Assembly (NCBI GenBank): GCA_964629225.1
Contig: CAZVQC010000025.1
Location: forward strand, 1-23,422
DNA length: 23,422 nucleotides
Direction of reading: 5' to 3'
Origin: RUG14199 sp964629225
Lineage (GTDB): Bacteria > Bacillota > Clostridia > Oscillospirales > CAG-272
Shown here: positions 15,331-23,221 of the stretch, in pieces
Layout: each line of letters opens with the position of its first letter
Numbering within the stretch: position 1 is the stretch's first letter
Notes under the pieces: model-generated
Told to the model about the DNA's origin: nothing
Databases searched by the model: none
The model's input: the letters and a program-made list of their open reading frames with translations, nothing else
Position numbers and translations under genes: made by a program

Positions 15331-16194
15331 ATGAAGAACTGCGCGATCTGTCCGAGAAAATGCGGCATCGACCGCACCTCATCTCCCGGATACTGTTCTC
15401 AAACGGAAACGATGAGTATCTCCAAGGTGATGCTCCACCGTTGGGAGGAACCTTGCATCAGCGGAAAGGGCGGAAGCGGTGCGGTATTTTTCGACGGATG
15501 CCCCCTCAAATGCGTCTTCTGCCAAAATAAAAAGATCAGCCGTGGCGAGAACGGAGAAAAGATCTCACCCGAAAGGCTTTGCGATATCATCATCTCCCTT
15601 CAGGACGAAGGTGCCGACAACGTCAATTTCGTCTCCCCAACTCACTTCACCGACGGTATCATCGAGGCTTTGAAGCTCGCAAAGGACCGCCTTCATATCC
15701 CGGTGGTGTGGAACACCTCCGGATACGAGCTTGAAGAAACGGTGGAACGGCTTCGGGAATACGTGGACGTTTTTCTTTCCGACTTCAAATACTATTCGCC
15801 CGATATTTCAAAAAGATACTCAAGCGCCCCCGATTACTTTGACCGTGCCCTGCCGGCGCTTGAAAAAATGGTCGGGATCACCGGTAGCCCCGTTTTTGAG
15901 GACGGTCTTCTCAAACGCGGTGTCATCGTAAGACACCTCGTCCTGCCTTCCTGCTTTAGAGACAGTATCCGCATCCTTGAGGCGTTGGCGGAAAAGATTG
16001 AAACAAACAGGTTTCTCCTCAGCCTAATGTCCCAATACACACCGGAATTTCTCGATCCCGGATACCCGGAACTTAACAGAAGGCTGACCACCTTTGAGTA
16101 CGAAAAGGTCCTTTCACGTGCGGAAGAGTTGGGTTTCCGAGGCTATATGCAGGAAAAAAGCTCAGCCACCTCGGCATTTACACCGGATTTCTGA
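15331..16194 (+). CDS. radical SAM protein, PflX-like (putative glycyl-radical activase)
   Basis: A 287-residue protein. The radical SAM cluster motif CxxxCxxC is C57, C61, C64 in DGCPLKCVFCQN. Four further Cys at the N-terminus (C4, C7, C11, C22) match the NCxxCPRxCGxDR start of the COG1313/PflX group and may bind metal. NFVSPTHFTDGI (95-106), WNTSGYE and DVFLSDFKYY (about 147-156) are typical barrel strands of this group. Such proteins are annotated as pyruvate formate-lyase activating enzyme homologues, but their substrate is largely unproven, and no glycyl-radical enzyme gene is present in this window. The last nine codons overlap a hairpin that should terminate the convergent DUF89 transcript. 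Confidence 0.92.
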   Translation: MKNCAICPRKCGIDRTSSPGYCSQTETMSISKVMLHRWEEPCISGKGGSGAVFFDGCPLKCVFCQNKKISRGENGEKISPERLCDIIISLQDEGADNVNFVSPTHFTDGIIEALKLAKDRLHIPVVWNTSGYELEETVERLREYVDVFLSDFKYYSPDISKRYSSAPDYFDRALPALEKMVGITGSPVFEDGLLKRGVIVRHLVLPSCFRDSIRILEALAEKIETNRFLLSLMSQYTPEFLDPGYPELNRRLTTFEYEKVLSRAEELGFRGYMQEKSSATSAFTPDF

Positions 16195-16199
16195 GCTTT
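16154..16199 (-). terminator. terminator of the DUF89 operon, inside the radical SAM gene end
   Basis: CTGAGCTTT (16191-16199) pairs perfectly with AAAGCTCAG (16157-16165). On the minus strand the stem is followed by a T-run (16159-16154) and begins 24 bases after the DUF89 stop. It spans the last codons and stop of the opposite gene. Confidence 0.68.
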
Positions 16200-16222
16200 C
16201 ATATCTTTTTCAAGATCCAAGA

Positions 16223-17116
16223 TCAAATAAAAGAGCCACCCACATCGAATCTCTTGCGCCGCTCGTTCACAAAGACTCCCTTGAGTCTCTCCATTCCGAA
16301 GCGTTTTTCAAACCAGATGCATTTGCAGAGAAAAGCATAGTAGACGTTGAGTCCGCACCCGTAAAGCGTTTCAAAATTGCCCTGTCCCTTAGCAAGCACC
16401 AGATCGGCACTCTCAATGAGACTCCTCACATCAGGTGAAACGTCCTTGAGATATGTTCCCGCAATACCGCTTCCGTTGGGAATGACGGGAGCTATCCTGT
16501 CGATACCCACGAAGGCTGCATCCTCGGCGGTGGCATCGTTGAGCACAGGCATCCCCCGAACCACGACCTTGACGTCGAGATCCGGAAATGCATCCCTCAC
16601 CGTCTTAATGAGTATCTTGTCAAAAACTATCTCTCCGCAGTTATCGGTAAGGTAGACGAATGTCCTTGCCGCTGTAAGTTCCCTTTTGAAAGCGGCATAT
16701 TCATCCATGTCGATCTCATCGTCGGGAGCATTTTTAATGAGGTCTCCCAAGGTGTCGTCGGAAACGTCCTTCAGGGCACCGAAATCTATGTAGTTTCCGA
16801 CTCTGGCAAGCTTCAAAGCGCAAAGCAGTCTGTCATCACTTCCTGTGACCGTCCGCTCAATCTCCTCCTCCTTTTCAAGGATGAGGAGATTGTATTTTTT
16901 CTTCTTGTCCTCAAAGCCGTCAATATCCCCAAAGTGCTCCCGGTATGAAAAATCAAGTCTCCTCACCACCACGGGTGCCGATTCTCCGGGAGCGGCACCT
17001 GCAATGAATTCAAGCGCCTCCTTCATGTAGGAGGCCTTTTTTTCTTCATCGGTCTCGTTTTTTATCATCGCAAGCTGCCTTTTCACAAGGCAGCACATGC
17101 AGTCAGCACTGAGCAT
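16223..17116 (-). CDS. DUF89 family protein (ARMT1-like metal-dependent phosphatase)
   Basis: A 297-residue protein of the DUF89 fold. The family is described as metal-dependent phosphatases that remove damaged phosphometabolites. Metal-site residues are in YLTDNCGEIVFD (155-166; D158, N159), with KGQGNFE (243-249) as the second hallmark and VGNYID (106-111) as the third. An N-terminal Cys cluster (C6, C8, C9 in ADCMCC) is typical of the bacterial branch. The ATG at 17116 has GAGG upstream and overlaps the transglutaminase-like gene by 14 bases, so it is the last gene of a four-gene operon. The physiological substrate is unknown, and why it goes with peptidase-like genes is unclear. Confidence 0.88.
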   Translation of the reverse strand: MLSADCMCCLVKRQLAMIKNETDEEKKASYMKEALEFIAGAAPGESAPVVVRRLDFSYREHFGDIDGFEDKKKKYNLLILEKEEEIERTVTGSDDRLLCALKLARVGNYIDFGALKDVSDDTLGDLIKNAPDDEIDMDEYAAFKRELTAARTFVYLTDNCGEIVFDKILIKTVRDAFPDLDVKVVVRGMPVLNDATAEDAAFVGIDRIAPVIPNGSGIAGTYLKDVSPDVRSLIESADLVLAKGQGNFETLYGCGLNVYYAFLCKCIWFEKRFGMERLKGVFVNERRKRFDVGGSFI

Positions 17117-18179
17117 TGGTATCCTCTTTCCTATCAGTCTTATCAGCCGTTTTGACCGGGCTGTCGGGTTCTCTTTCCGGCGGACACTTCAACTTGATCT
17201 CGCAGACTCCCGTCGTTTTGTCAAACGACAGAATAAAGCCCGAATATCTTCGGTATCGTTTGTCCCCTTCCGCCTCGCGCCTGATCTCATTTACAAGTTC
17301 CTCTCGATCCGAGTACCCCTCGGTTCGAAAGGCAACACAGTATGGAGGTCTTGCCGCTTTTTTCATCATTTTCGAAACTCCGCCGAGAGCTTTCTTTGCC
17401 AGATCTCCCGTGACAAGATATCGGTCAAACTCCGAAACGGGACATCCGTCCGCACCGTATCTTACCTCCGAATGATCCCGAAGCATCACCTCATCCGACA
17501 CGTTAAAATAGTCATATCTGACCGAGCCGTCGACAATAGATGACTTTGACAGTGACAGATCGAAGGTCGCATCCACTCCGGTGACTCCTTTTTCCGTGAT
17601 GACACCATTCCATGCATGAGCCTCGCTCTTTTTGCCTGTGCGCTCCTCCGGCGGAACTCCGATGCCAACTATGACATAGCATGGCACTCCGAGAAAGTCA
17701 CACATGGCCTTGAAAGTCTTGGCGATGCCCTCACACACTCCGATACCGTGGCAAAGCACCCCGCAGATCTCGTGGGAGTACTTCCTGTCAAGCCTCTCAT
17801 AAGTCACGTTCTTCACGATGTAGTCGTGGATGAACCGTTCCTTTTCAAAGAAGTCAAGCCCCACTGCCGGAGCAAGTATCCGGCCAAGCCGCTTTTCAAG
17901 TATCTCCGCAGTATTCAGGTACTCCGCCTTTCGGACGGAGTATTCCGGCTTGAATGTCACAGTCTCCCGTCCCGGCGACGTGAGATATTTGAAGGACTTC
18001 AGGTGAAATATCATCGGCACGTCAAGGCGGAGCATCTCTATTATCTCACAAAGCCGCCGCCCGTCCGTCCTCGGAAGGGAGAATTCCTTTTCGAAAGCAA
18101 GAAGTCCCGCCTCGGCTCTCCGATAGATATCTCGCTCCGCCCCGCTCAGTTTTCCGTAATAATGACGGTACGTCTCCAT
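17103..18179 (-). CDS. transglutaminase-like (papain-fold) protein
   Basis: A 358-residue protein with the transglutaminase-like core at about 112-215. The triad is readable: C149 in GIGVCEGIAKTF, H188 in EAHAWNGV and D203 in TGVDATFD. Bacterial members are usually cysteine peptidases or amidases, not cross-linkers. There is no signal peptide, so it probably acts in the cytoplasm. Residues 225-330 contain a basic helical stretch. The ATG at 18179 is preferred; an in-frame TTG at 18188 overlapping the upstream stop is possible and would add three residues. It lies directly after the M29 aminopeptidase gene and overlaps the DUF89 gene, so it is translated in series with both. Confidence 0.85.
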   Translation of the reverse strand: METYRHYYGKLSGAERDIYRRAEAGLLAFEKEFSLPRTDGRRLCEIIEMLRLDVPMIFHLKSFKYLTSPGRETVTFKPEYSVRKAEYLNTAEILEKRLGRILAPAVGLDFFEKERFIHDYIVKNVTYERLDRKYSHEICGVLCHGIGVCEGIAKTFKAMCDFLGVPCYVIVGIGVPPEERTGKKSEAHAWNGVITEKGVTGVDATFDLSLSKSSIVDGSVRYDYFNVSDEVMLRDHSEVRYGADGCPVSEFDRYLVTGDLAKKALGGVSKMMKKAARPPYCVAFRTEGYSDREELVNEIRREAEGDKRYRRYSGFILSFDKTTGVCEIKLKCPPEREPDSPVKTADKTDRKEDTNAQC

Positions 18180-18184
18180 CTCTC

Positions 18185-19408
18185 TCAAAACGCCCAGTTG
18201 CCGTTCTTGAAGATGGGCACTCTCTTTCCGTCCCTTGTGATACCGGTGATGTCAAGGTCATCGGTACCTATCATGAAGTCCTCGTGAAGCATTGAATCGT
18301 TGATCCCCATTTCACGGCATTCCGAAAGCGAATATTTTTCGTAGTCGATGATGCAGTTGGCAAAACCCATGCCGAGTGCAAGATGACAGGCGGCATTCTC
18401 ATCGAAAAGGGTGTTATAGAAGGTCACCCCCGACTCCGCGATGGGAGATCTTTGAGGCACGAGAGCACACTCTCCGAGCATTGCGGCACCTTCGTCCGCA
18501 GACACGAGCTTTCTCAAAGCCTCCTCTCCCTTCTCGGCGTGGACTTCGGATACCTTTCCGTCCTTGAATTCAACAGAAAAGTTCTCTATCAGCTCACCCC
18601 TGAAGGAAAGGGGTTTTGAGGAGAACACGATACCCTCGGCGCATCCCGCCTTCGGAGAGATGAATACCTCCTCCGTGGGGACGTTGGGATTGAAGAACTC
18701 ACCGAACAGAGTTTTTTCGCCGCCTCCGAGAAACATGGAGTTCTCAATAAGTCCCACCTTAAGATCGGTGCCGTTTGAGGAATGATACTCAAGGCTCTCA
18801 AGGCCAAGGGAATTAAGGTGAGCACATCTTGCGGCAAGGTCCTCATCATGACGTCGCCACTCCTCCACCGGATCGTCCGTCACTCTGGAAGTGAAGAGTA
18901 TCGCCTCCCAAAGCTTTTCCACTGCCGCATTCTTCTTGAGATCGGGAAACACCTTTTTGGCCCACGCTTCTCCGGGAACTGCCGCAATGCACCACTTGTA
19001 CCTGTTCTCCATTTGGTCTCTGATGGGCTTTATCACCTTTGATCTCGCCGCTATCGCCTTCGCATTCTTTTCCCTGTTGATACCGTTCTGTCCGTCCGGG
19101 TCCTCGCTGATAAGATAGATCATCACCGGTAGGGTCTTCCGTCTGTGCTCAAGCTTTGCCACCTCCCACTCTTCCACGGTAGAGAGGGTCTTGAGACTGC
19201 GGTGTCTCACATGGATCTTGGTGAGGGGGTCGTAGTTCCACTCGACCTCCACTTTGGACGCACCTGCACGGTAGCACTCCTCCACCAGCATCTTGACGAA
19301 TTCCGGCTGATCAAGCTCCGCTACGATGACGACACCGTCGCCTTTCTTAACTGCCGCTCCGCTGAGGGCGATGAGTCTTGCATATTTTTTCAAAACTGTC
19401 TTTTTCAT
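18185..19408 (-). CDS. M29-family aminopeptidase
   Basis: A 407-residue protein, close to the usual 410 for the M29 thermophilic/AmpS type, which removes N-terminal residues using two divalent metals. Probable metal ligands are E246 or E247 (PTEEVF), E313 (LGECALVP), H342 (CHLALG), H375 and D377 (MLHEDFMIG). GIVFSSKPL and YNTLFDENAACHLALG are family hallmarks. It is cytoplasmic with no signal peptide. The ATG at 19408 overlaps the stop of the upstream serine hydrolase as ATGA, with AGGAA upstream, so the two are likely translationally coupled. The neighbouring transglutaminase-like and serine hydrolase genes suggest joint use in peptide breakdown. Confidence 0.93.
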   Translation of the reverse strand: MKKTVLKKYARLIALSGAAVKKGDGVVIVAELDQPEFVKMLVEECYRAGASKVEVEWNYDPLTKIHVRHRSLKTLSTVEEWEVAKLEHRRKTLPVMIYLISEDPDGQNGINREKNAKAIAARSKVIKPIRDQMENRYKWCIAAVPGEAWAKKVFPDLKKNAAVEKLWEAILFTSRVTDDPVEEWRRHDEDLAARCAHLNSLGLESLEYHSSNGTDLKVGLIENSMFLGGGEKTLFGEFFNPNVPTEEVFISPKAGCAEGIVFSSKPLSFRGELIENFSVEFKDGKVSEVHAEKGEEALRKLVSADEGAAMLGECALVPQRSPIAESGVTFYNTLFDENAACHLALGMGFANCIIDYEKYSLSECREMGINDSMLHEDFMIGTDDLDITGITRDGKRVPIFKNGNWAF

Positions 19409-21150
19409 TTGTCGGATTCCTTTCTTATCTCCATTTTAAGCTCCGAGCTGAAGGCTCTCGATGCCTTGAATATCAAGTATTCCGAGTCTATCATGCCAAG
19501 CGGCTTTTTCAAAAACTTATTCTCCTCAAGGGACCTCAGTATCTCCCCCAGATTATCGACAACAAAATCCGCCGTCGGCGTCTCCGTCTGCCTCAGTATT
19601 ATCAGATCCTTTTTGAAAAACACCTTGATAACACGGGTGAAGGGGGTCTCGGTAAAGGAGGACGTCACCGTGAGAACGGGGACTCCGTCCTCATTTTCAC
19701 CAAAACGTCCCACCGAGGTACAGCGGAACACCTGATCTCTGAATCTCATATTCACCGAAGCGGGACGTTCAAAGCCCACCGGAATACGGTGGATGGCATC
19801 TCGCTCACGGTACAAAAGATAGAATTTCTCACCGTCACGCTTGAAGGAAATGCTCTCAAGACCCGCCGTGTAATTGTTGAATGCTATCTGCAGAGCAAGG
19901 GGAAGGACACCGAATGATCCGGCAGCAAGGTCATCGGTCACGAACTCTCTTCCGTCAAGGCGCTCCATTAGCTCCTCATTTTTTGTTCCCGTCGGGGCGC
20001 AGGAGACGGAGCAAACAGTCTCTTTGAGTCTTCTCCCGTCAGCCTCGGCTGCTTCCAACTCACCGTCGGAAAAGACGGTGGGATCTCCAAAATATTTCAG
20101 TACGTAATAAAAATAATTGCTCTGTTGAAAGGTCTCGTTGTTACCGGCATTGGTGACTATCAAAATGTGGCTGTCCCTGAAGCCGAGAACGTTCTGACCC
20201 AACATTCCGTTAAAAAGGAAGGTATCACTGTCTCTGCCGCACCACATTTGGTAACCGTAGTCGAAAGCCCCACAGGATATCGGCGGATCGGACTTTTTGA
20301 CCGCAGCCGTCTCCACCCAGCTTTTCGGTATCACCTGCTTTCCTCTGAAAATACCTCCCGACAGGAAGCACTCACCGATCTTTGCCATGTCCTCGGGCCT
20401 TATGAAGAGCCCCCAGCCTCCCTTTTCGATGCCGTCGGGACTAATTTCCCAATGGATATCACCGACACCGATGCCCAATGGCTCAAAAAGTCTCGGTGTC
20501 AGATACTCAGTAAGACTCATGCCGGAGGTGACGGATACCGCCGCCGCAAGCATGTAGGTGTTGAGGGAATTATAGTTGAAAGTAACTCCCGCCTCACCCC
20601 GAGTAGTGGAAAAAAGGAAAGATCTTATCCATTTTTTTGCCACCAATGCCTCCGCCTCGGCAAATACCACGGTGGAGGTCATAGTGAGAAGGTGTTCGAC
20701 CGTCACATCCTTCATGGTGAGCTTCGTCATAGCTCCCACGTCGTCGGGAAACAGTTCCCACACCTTCGTATCGAGGGAAAACAGCCCCTCTTCGATCGCA
20801 AATCCCACTGCGATCGAGGTAATGCTCTTGCAAGCGGAATAAGTCTGCTTCCAGATCTTCAAATTTTGCATTCCGAAAGCGGTCTCACAGATCACCTTCC
20901 CGTTTCGAAGGATCATTATGTCCTGCATATCAAGGGTCTCGTCATTTGCAAGATCCGACAAAAAATCGCAAATGACACCGGAGGGAACTCCCTCGGCTTC
21001 GGGAGAGGTCCTCTCAAACGGAAAAACGATCTCGCCGCTTCTGAAGACCGGTTTTGAAAGCATCTCCTCGCCCTTCGGGACGGTAGGATTTCTCGGATCG
21101 GAGATCTGTTTCACAAGATCGATCACCGAGGTCACGTTACCGATATTCAC
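19405..21150 (-). CDS. serine hydrolase, beta-lactamase/penicillin-binding fold
   Basis: A 581-residue protein with a class C beta-lactamase-like domain at about 45-345. The nucleophile motif SxxK is S105-A-C-K108, the second motif is Y193-N-S in FNYNSLNTY, and the third appears as GMLGQ (315-319), where many relatives have GxGGQ. Residues about 345-575 form an added, mostly beta-strand C-terminal region. No signal peptide is seen, which is unusual for penicillin-binding-type enzymes and points to a cytoplasmic esterase or peptidase. The GTG at 21150 is preceded by GGGAG at eight bases. It is the first gene of the four-gene hydrolase operon and has a near-perfect promoter. Confidence 0.88.
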   Translation of the reverse strand: MNIGNVTSVIDLVKQISDPRNPTVPKGEEMLSKPVFRSGEIVFPFERTSPEAEGVPSGVICDFLSDLANDETLDMQDIMILRNGKVICETAFGMQNLKIWKQTYSACKSITSIAVGFAIEEGLFSLDTKVWELFPDDVGAMTKLTMKDVTVEHLLTMTSTVVFAEAEALVAKKWIRSFLFSTTRGEAGVTFNYNSLNTYMLAAAVSVTSGMSLTEYLTPRLFEPLGIGVGDIHWEISPDGIEKGGWGLFIRPEDMAKIGECFLSGGIFRGKQVIPKSWVETAAVKKSDPPISCGAFDYGYQMWCGRDSDTFLFNGMLGQNVLGFRDSHILIVTNAGNNETFQQSNYFYYVLKYFGDPTVFSDGELEAAEADGRRLKETVCSVSCAPTGTKNEELMERLDGREFVTDDLAAGSFGVLPLALQIAFNNYTAGLESISFKRDGEKFYLLYRERDAIHRIPVGFERPASVNMRFRDQVFRCTSVGRFGENEDGVPVLTVTSSFTETPFTRVIKVFFKKDLIILRQTETPTADFVVDNLGEILRSLEENKFLKKPLGMIDSEYLIFKASRAFSSELKMEIRKESDK

Positions 21151-21180
21151 GTCATCACTCCCTTTTATCTTCTTTTTTGA

Positions 21181-21209
21181 ATTATACTACGAATGGGCCC
21201 GTTTTTCAA
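21181..21209 (-). promoter_or_regulatory. SigA-type promoter of the hydrolase operon
   Basis: On the minus strand, TTGAAA (21209-21204) is exactly 17 bases from a perfect TATAAT (21186-21181). The GTG start lies about 31 bases beyond. No operator-like repeat overlaps it. Confidence 0.85.
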
Positions 21210-21328
21210 GCACAATATGACCCGCTCTGTCAAGGAAAATGGCTGTCTTTCTTCCGACGTCGACGCAAAACGGCATTTTTCTCGCTTTTCGAGTGGTATC
21301 ATTGAAGAAAAAAAGGGGGGAACGATCC

Positions 21329-21856
21329 GTGACCGTCGAACACATTCGCAAAAACGCCATCGCCTGCAGAGCACTCTACGGAACGTCAGAGCCCGGCGAG
21401 ATACTGAAAAAAAGAAACGTCCGTGTCAAAAGGATCTCGCTCGGAGGGCTTCGGGGGATGGTCTGCAACATAGGAGACGATAGTTTCGCCTTTTCCGACG
21501 TGGCTCAAAGCCCGTCTCTTGAAAGAGTCCTCCTTGCAAAGCTGTTGGGACACACGGTATTGCACAGAGCAGAGCTTGCCATTGGCAGATCCTTTGAGGA
21601 ATCCTACATTCCGAGAGCAAGAAGTCTTGCGGAAAAAGAAGTGTCGTTTTTTGCGGCGGAGCTGCTCATCACCGACACGACGATACTTGAGCTCTGCTCC
21701 TACGGCTACACAGAGGGGCAACTGGCAGCAGCCCTCGGCGGGATGAGAGAACTTGTGTCCTACAAGCTGTTTTCCATGAGAAGTCGCGGCATTGCCGTCG
21801 GTCAGGACGTGTGGCGGGGAGATTTTCTCAAAAGATGCGACATCGATATTTTGTAG
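21329..21856 (+). CDS. ImmA/IrrE-like protein with a degenerate zinc motif
   Basis: A 175-residue protein beginning at GTG (21329), preceded by a G-run (21315-21320) as ribosome binding site; the in-frame ATG at 21239 gives an unlikely extension. The layout follows ImmA/IrrE metallopeptidases: GLRGMVCNIGDDSFAF (40-55), then the helix VLLAKLLGHTVLH (67-79), then EVSFFAAELL (104-113). In active members the helix reads HELGH, but here it is K71-L72-L73-G74-H75. The first His ligand and the catalytic Glu are therefore missing, while H75, H79 and E104 remain. It is unlikely to be an active protease and could be a regulator or scaffold. No partner repressor gene is adjacent. The YbaK gene follows with its own promoter. 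Confidence 0.75.
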   Translation: MTVEHIRKNAIACRALYGTSEPGEILKKRNVRVKRISLGGLRGMVCNIGDDSFAFSDVAQSPSLERVLLAKLLGHTVLHRAELAIGRSFEESYIPRARSLAEKEVSFFAAELLITDTTILELCSYGYTEGQLAAALGGMRELVSYKLFSMRSRGIAVGQDVWRGDFLKRCDIDIL

Positions 21857-21861
21857 AACGG

Positions 21862-21890
21862 TTGAAAAATGCCGTATCTTGTGGTAGAAT
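21862..21890 (+). promoter_or_regulatory. SigA-type promoter of ybaK
   Basis: TTGAAA (21862-21867) and TAGAAT (21885-21890) are 17 bases apart, just after the stop of the ImmA-like gene. The ybaK start lies about 22 bases beyond the -10 box. Confidence 0.8.
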
Positions 21891-21912
21891 TAAGAAAAGT
21901 GGAGGTGGAACT

Positions 21913-22389
21913 ATGTCAAAAGGCGCTGTCAAGACAAATGCCATGAGGATCCTTGAAAGAGAAAAGATCTCTTTCGTATCCCACGAGTACGCCCCCTCCG
22001 TGACCGACGGCACGAAGGTTGCAAAAGCACTCGGGCAAGACCCAAAGAAAGTATTCAAAACTCTTGTGACTGAGGCCGCAGGCCCTCTCTATTTCGTCTT
22101 CGTCATCCCGGTGGGAGAAACTCTTGACCTAAAAAAAGCCGCAAGAATCGCAGGGCAAAAAAGCCTTTCCATGCTGAAACAAAAGGAGCTTTTTCCTCTG
22201 ACGGGATACGTCCACGGAGGCTGCTCCCCCGTGGGAATGAAAAAACTTTTTCCCACGTTCATCCACGAAAGTGCCGCAGAACTGGACCTTTTCTGCGTAA
22301 GCGCCGGAAGAGTCGGATGTCAGGCAGAACTGTCCCCGGCAGACATCGCCCGTGTAACAAGTGCGAAGTTTGCGGATCTCACAGTCTAA
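21913..22389 (+). CDS. ybaK: YbaK/EbsC-type Cys-tRNA(Pro) deacylase
   Basis: A 158-residue protein, the normal length for YbaK. It hydrolyses cysteine wrongly loaded on tRNA-Pro in the cytoplasm, guarding translation fidelity. The conserved lysine is K49 in VFKTLV, and the GGCSPVG loop (102-108) is intact. The N-terminal MSKGAVKTNAMRILE and YVHGG stretches match the family. The ATG at 21913 is chosen because GGAGGTGG (21901-21908) sits just upstream; an in-frame ATG at 21811 would overlap the previous gene. The acyltransferase gene follows 67 bases later with no clear terminator between, so the two may be cotranscribed. Confidence 0.95.
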   Translation: MSKGAVKTNAMRILEREKISFVSHEYAPSVTDGTKVAKALGQDPKKVFKTLVTEAAGPLYFVFVIPVGETLDLKKAARIAGQKSLSMLKQKELFPLTGYVHGGCSPVGMKKLFPTFIHESAAELDLFCVSAGRVGCQAELSPADIARVTSAKFADLTV

Positions 22390-22456
22390 GAAAATGAGAT
22401 ACGAAAGCAGCTCCGCCATACCGAAATAAAACAGCAAACCGATCAGGAGGTATCCC

Positions 22457-23050
22457 GTGAAGGATCCGAAAGCACCGAAACCGGAAGCCCCTTCCGACGT
22501 CACGTCCAGAAGGGCTCTTCGCCGATTCATAGAAAAAGATATTGAAAAAATAAACGGGAAATTTACCCGAAGCGGATACCTGAAGTGCCGTCTCTTTGAG
22601 CCCGGCACACGCTACACCGTCCGTCTTCGCACTACGAGATATTATTACCTCAAGGGAAAGTCCGCATTCCTCCCCTTTCTTCTGTCAAGAATGATACTGC
22701 GGCATCTCTCCTACAAATTCGGCTACGAGGTCTCCTATAAGATGCCCATCGGTCCGGGTCTCAGCATATCCCACGTGGGATACGTCACAGTCTACGCCGA
22801 GAGCATCGGCTCGGGTTGCTCGCTCCGTCCCGGAGTAGTTATCGGTAAGGATCTGTCGGGGGATGAAGCATTTCCCACCGTAGGAAACGGTGTGGAATTC
22901 GGTGTGGGATGCAAGGTGATAGGAAAAGTCACCGTAGGAGACGGTGCGGTGATAGGAGCAAATGCAGTGGTCACTCACGACGTCCCGCCTAACACAGTGG
23001 TTGGCGGCATCCCCGCAAAGGTGATACGTACCGTCTCTTCGGAAAAATAG
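22457..23050 (+). CDS. hexapeptide-repeat acyltransferase, serine acetyltransferase-like
   Basis: A 197-residue protein starting at GTG with AGGAGG (22445-22450) six bases upstream. The C-terminal half is a left-handed beta-helix with hexapeptide repeats (IGPGLSISHVGYVTVY, IGSGCSLRPGVVIGKD, VIGKVTVGDGAVIGANAVV). It closes with the family end HDVPPNTVVGGIPAKVI (174-190). H106 sits where CysE-like enzymes have their active-site histidine region. The N-terminal part (1-95) is shorter than in true CysE and basic, so it may be a cell-surface polysaccharide or other O-acetyltransferase instead of a cysteine-synthesis enzyme. No sugar-biosynthesis cluster is nearby. A hairpin terminator lies about 130 bases downstream. 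Confidence 0.9.
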   Translation: MKDPKAPKPEAPSDVTSRRALRRFIEKDIEKINGKFTRSGYLKCRLFEPGTRYTVRLRTTRYYYLKGKSAFLPFLLSRMILRHLSYKFGYEVSYKMPIGPGLSISHVGYVTVYAESIGSGCSLRPGVVIGKDLSGDEAFPTVGNGVEFGVGCKVIGKVTVGDGAVIGANAVVTHDVPPNTVVGGIPAKVIRTVSSEK

Positions 23051-23183
23051 CGGAACCTCTGTGATCCTTTTGCCAAACGGAGACTCGGTATTAAGAAAAA
23101 TATCTCCGCCATGCCCAACGTAAGATCATCAAAAAAGACACCGGAGCACGCTCAGGGTGAATAAGGAAGTATTTTAGAAAATG

Positions 23184-23219
23184 CGGTGTATCCTCACAAA
23201 ATGGGGTTACACCCTTTTT
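23184..23219 (+). terminator. rho-independent terminator after the acyltransferase gene
   Basis: GGTGTA (23185-23190) pairs with TACACC (23208-23213), extended by CC/GG after one mismatch, and is followed by TTTTT (23215-23219). The 130 bases before it (23051-23183) contain no other clear feature. Confidence 0.75.
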
Positions 23220-23221
23220 CT

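Noticed and set aside
14113..16194. RiPP or bacteriocin cluster (C39 peptidase plus radical SAM)
   Set aside because: The C39 protein lacks transporter domains, the radical SAM protein is PflX-like without a SPASM-type extension, and no short precursor peptide gene with a GG leader was seen.
20125..21057. 310-codon + strand frame opposite the serine hydrolase
   Set aside because: It is antisense to SxxK and YNS motifs of a real enzyme and has no start signal.
21329..21856. ImmA repressor-antirepressor pair or prophage remnant
   Set aside because: No helix-turn-helix repressor, integrase or phage gene is adjacent, and the protease motif is broken.
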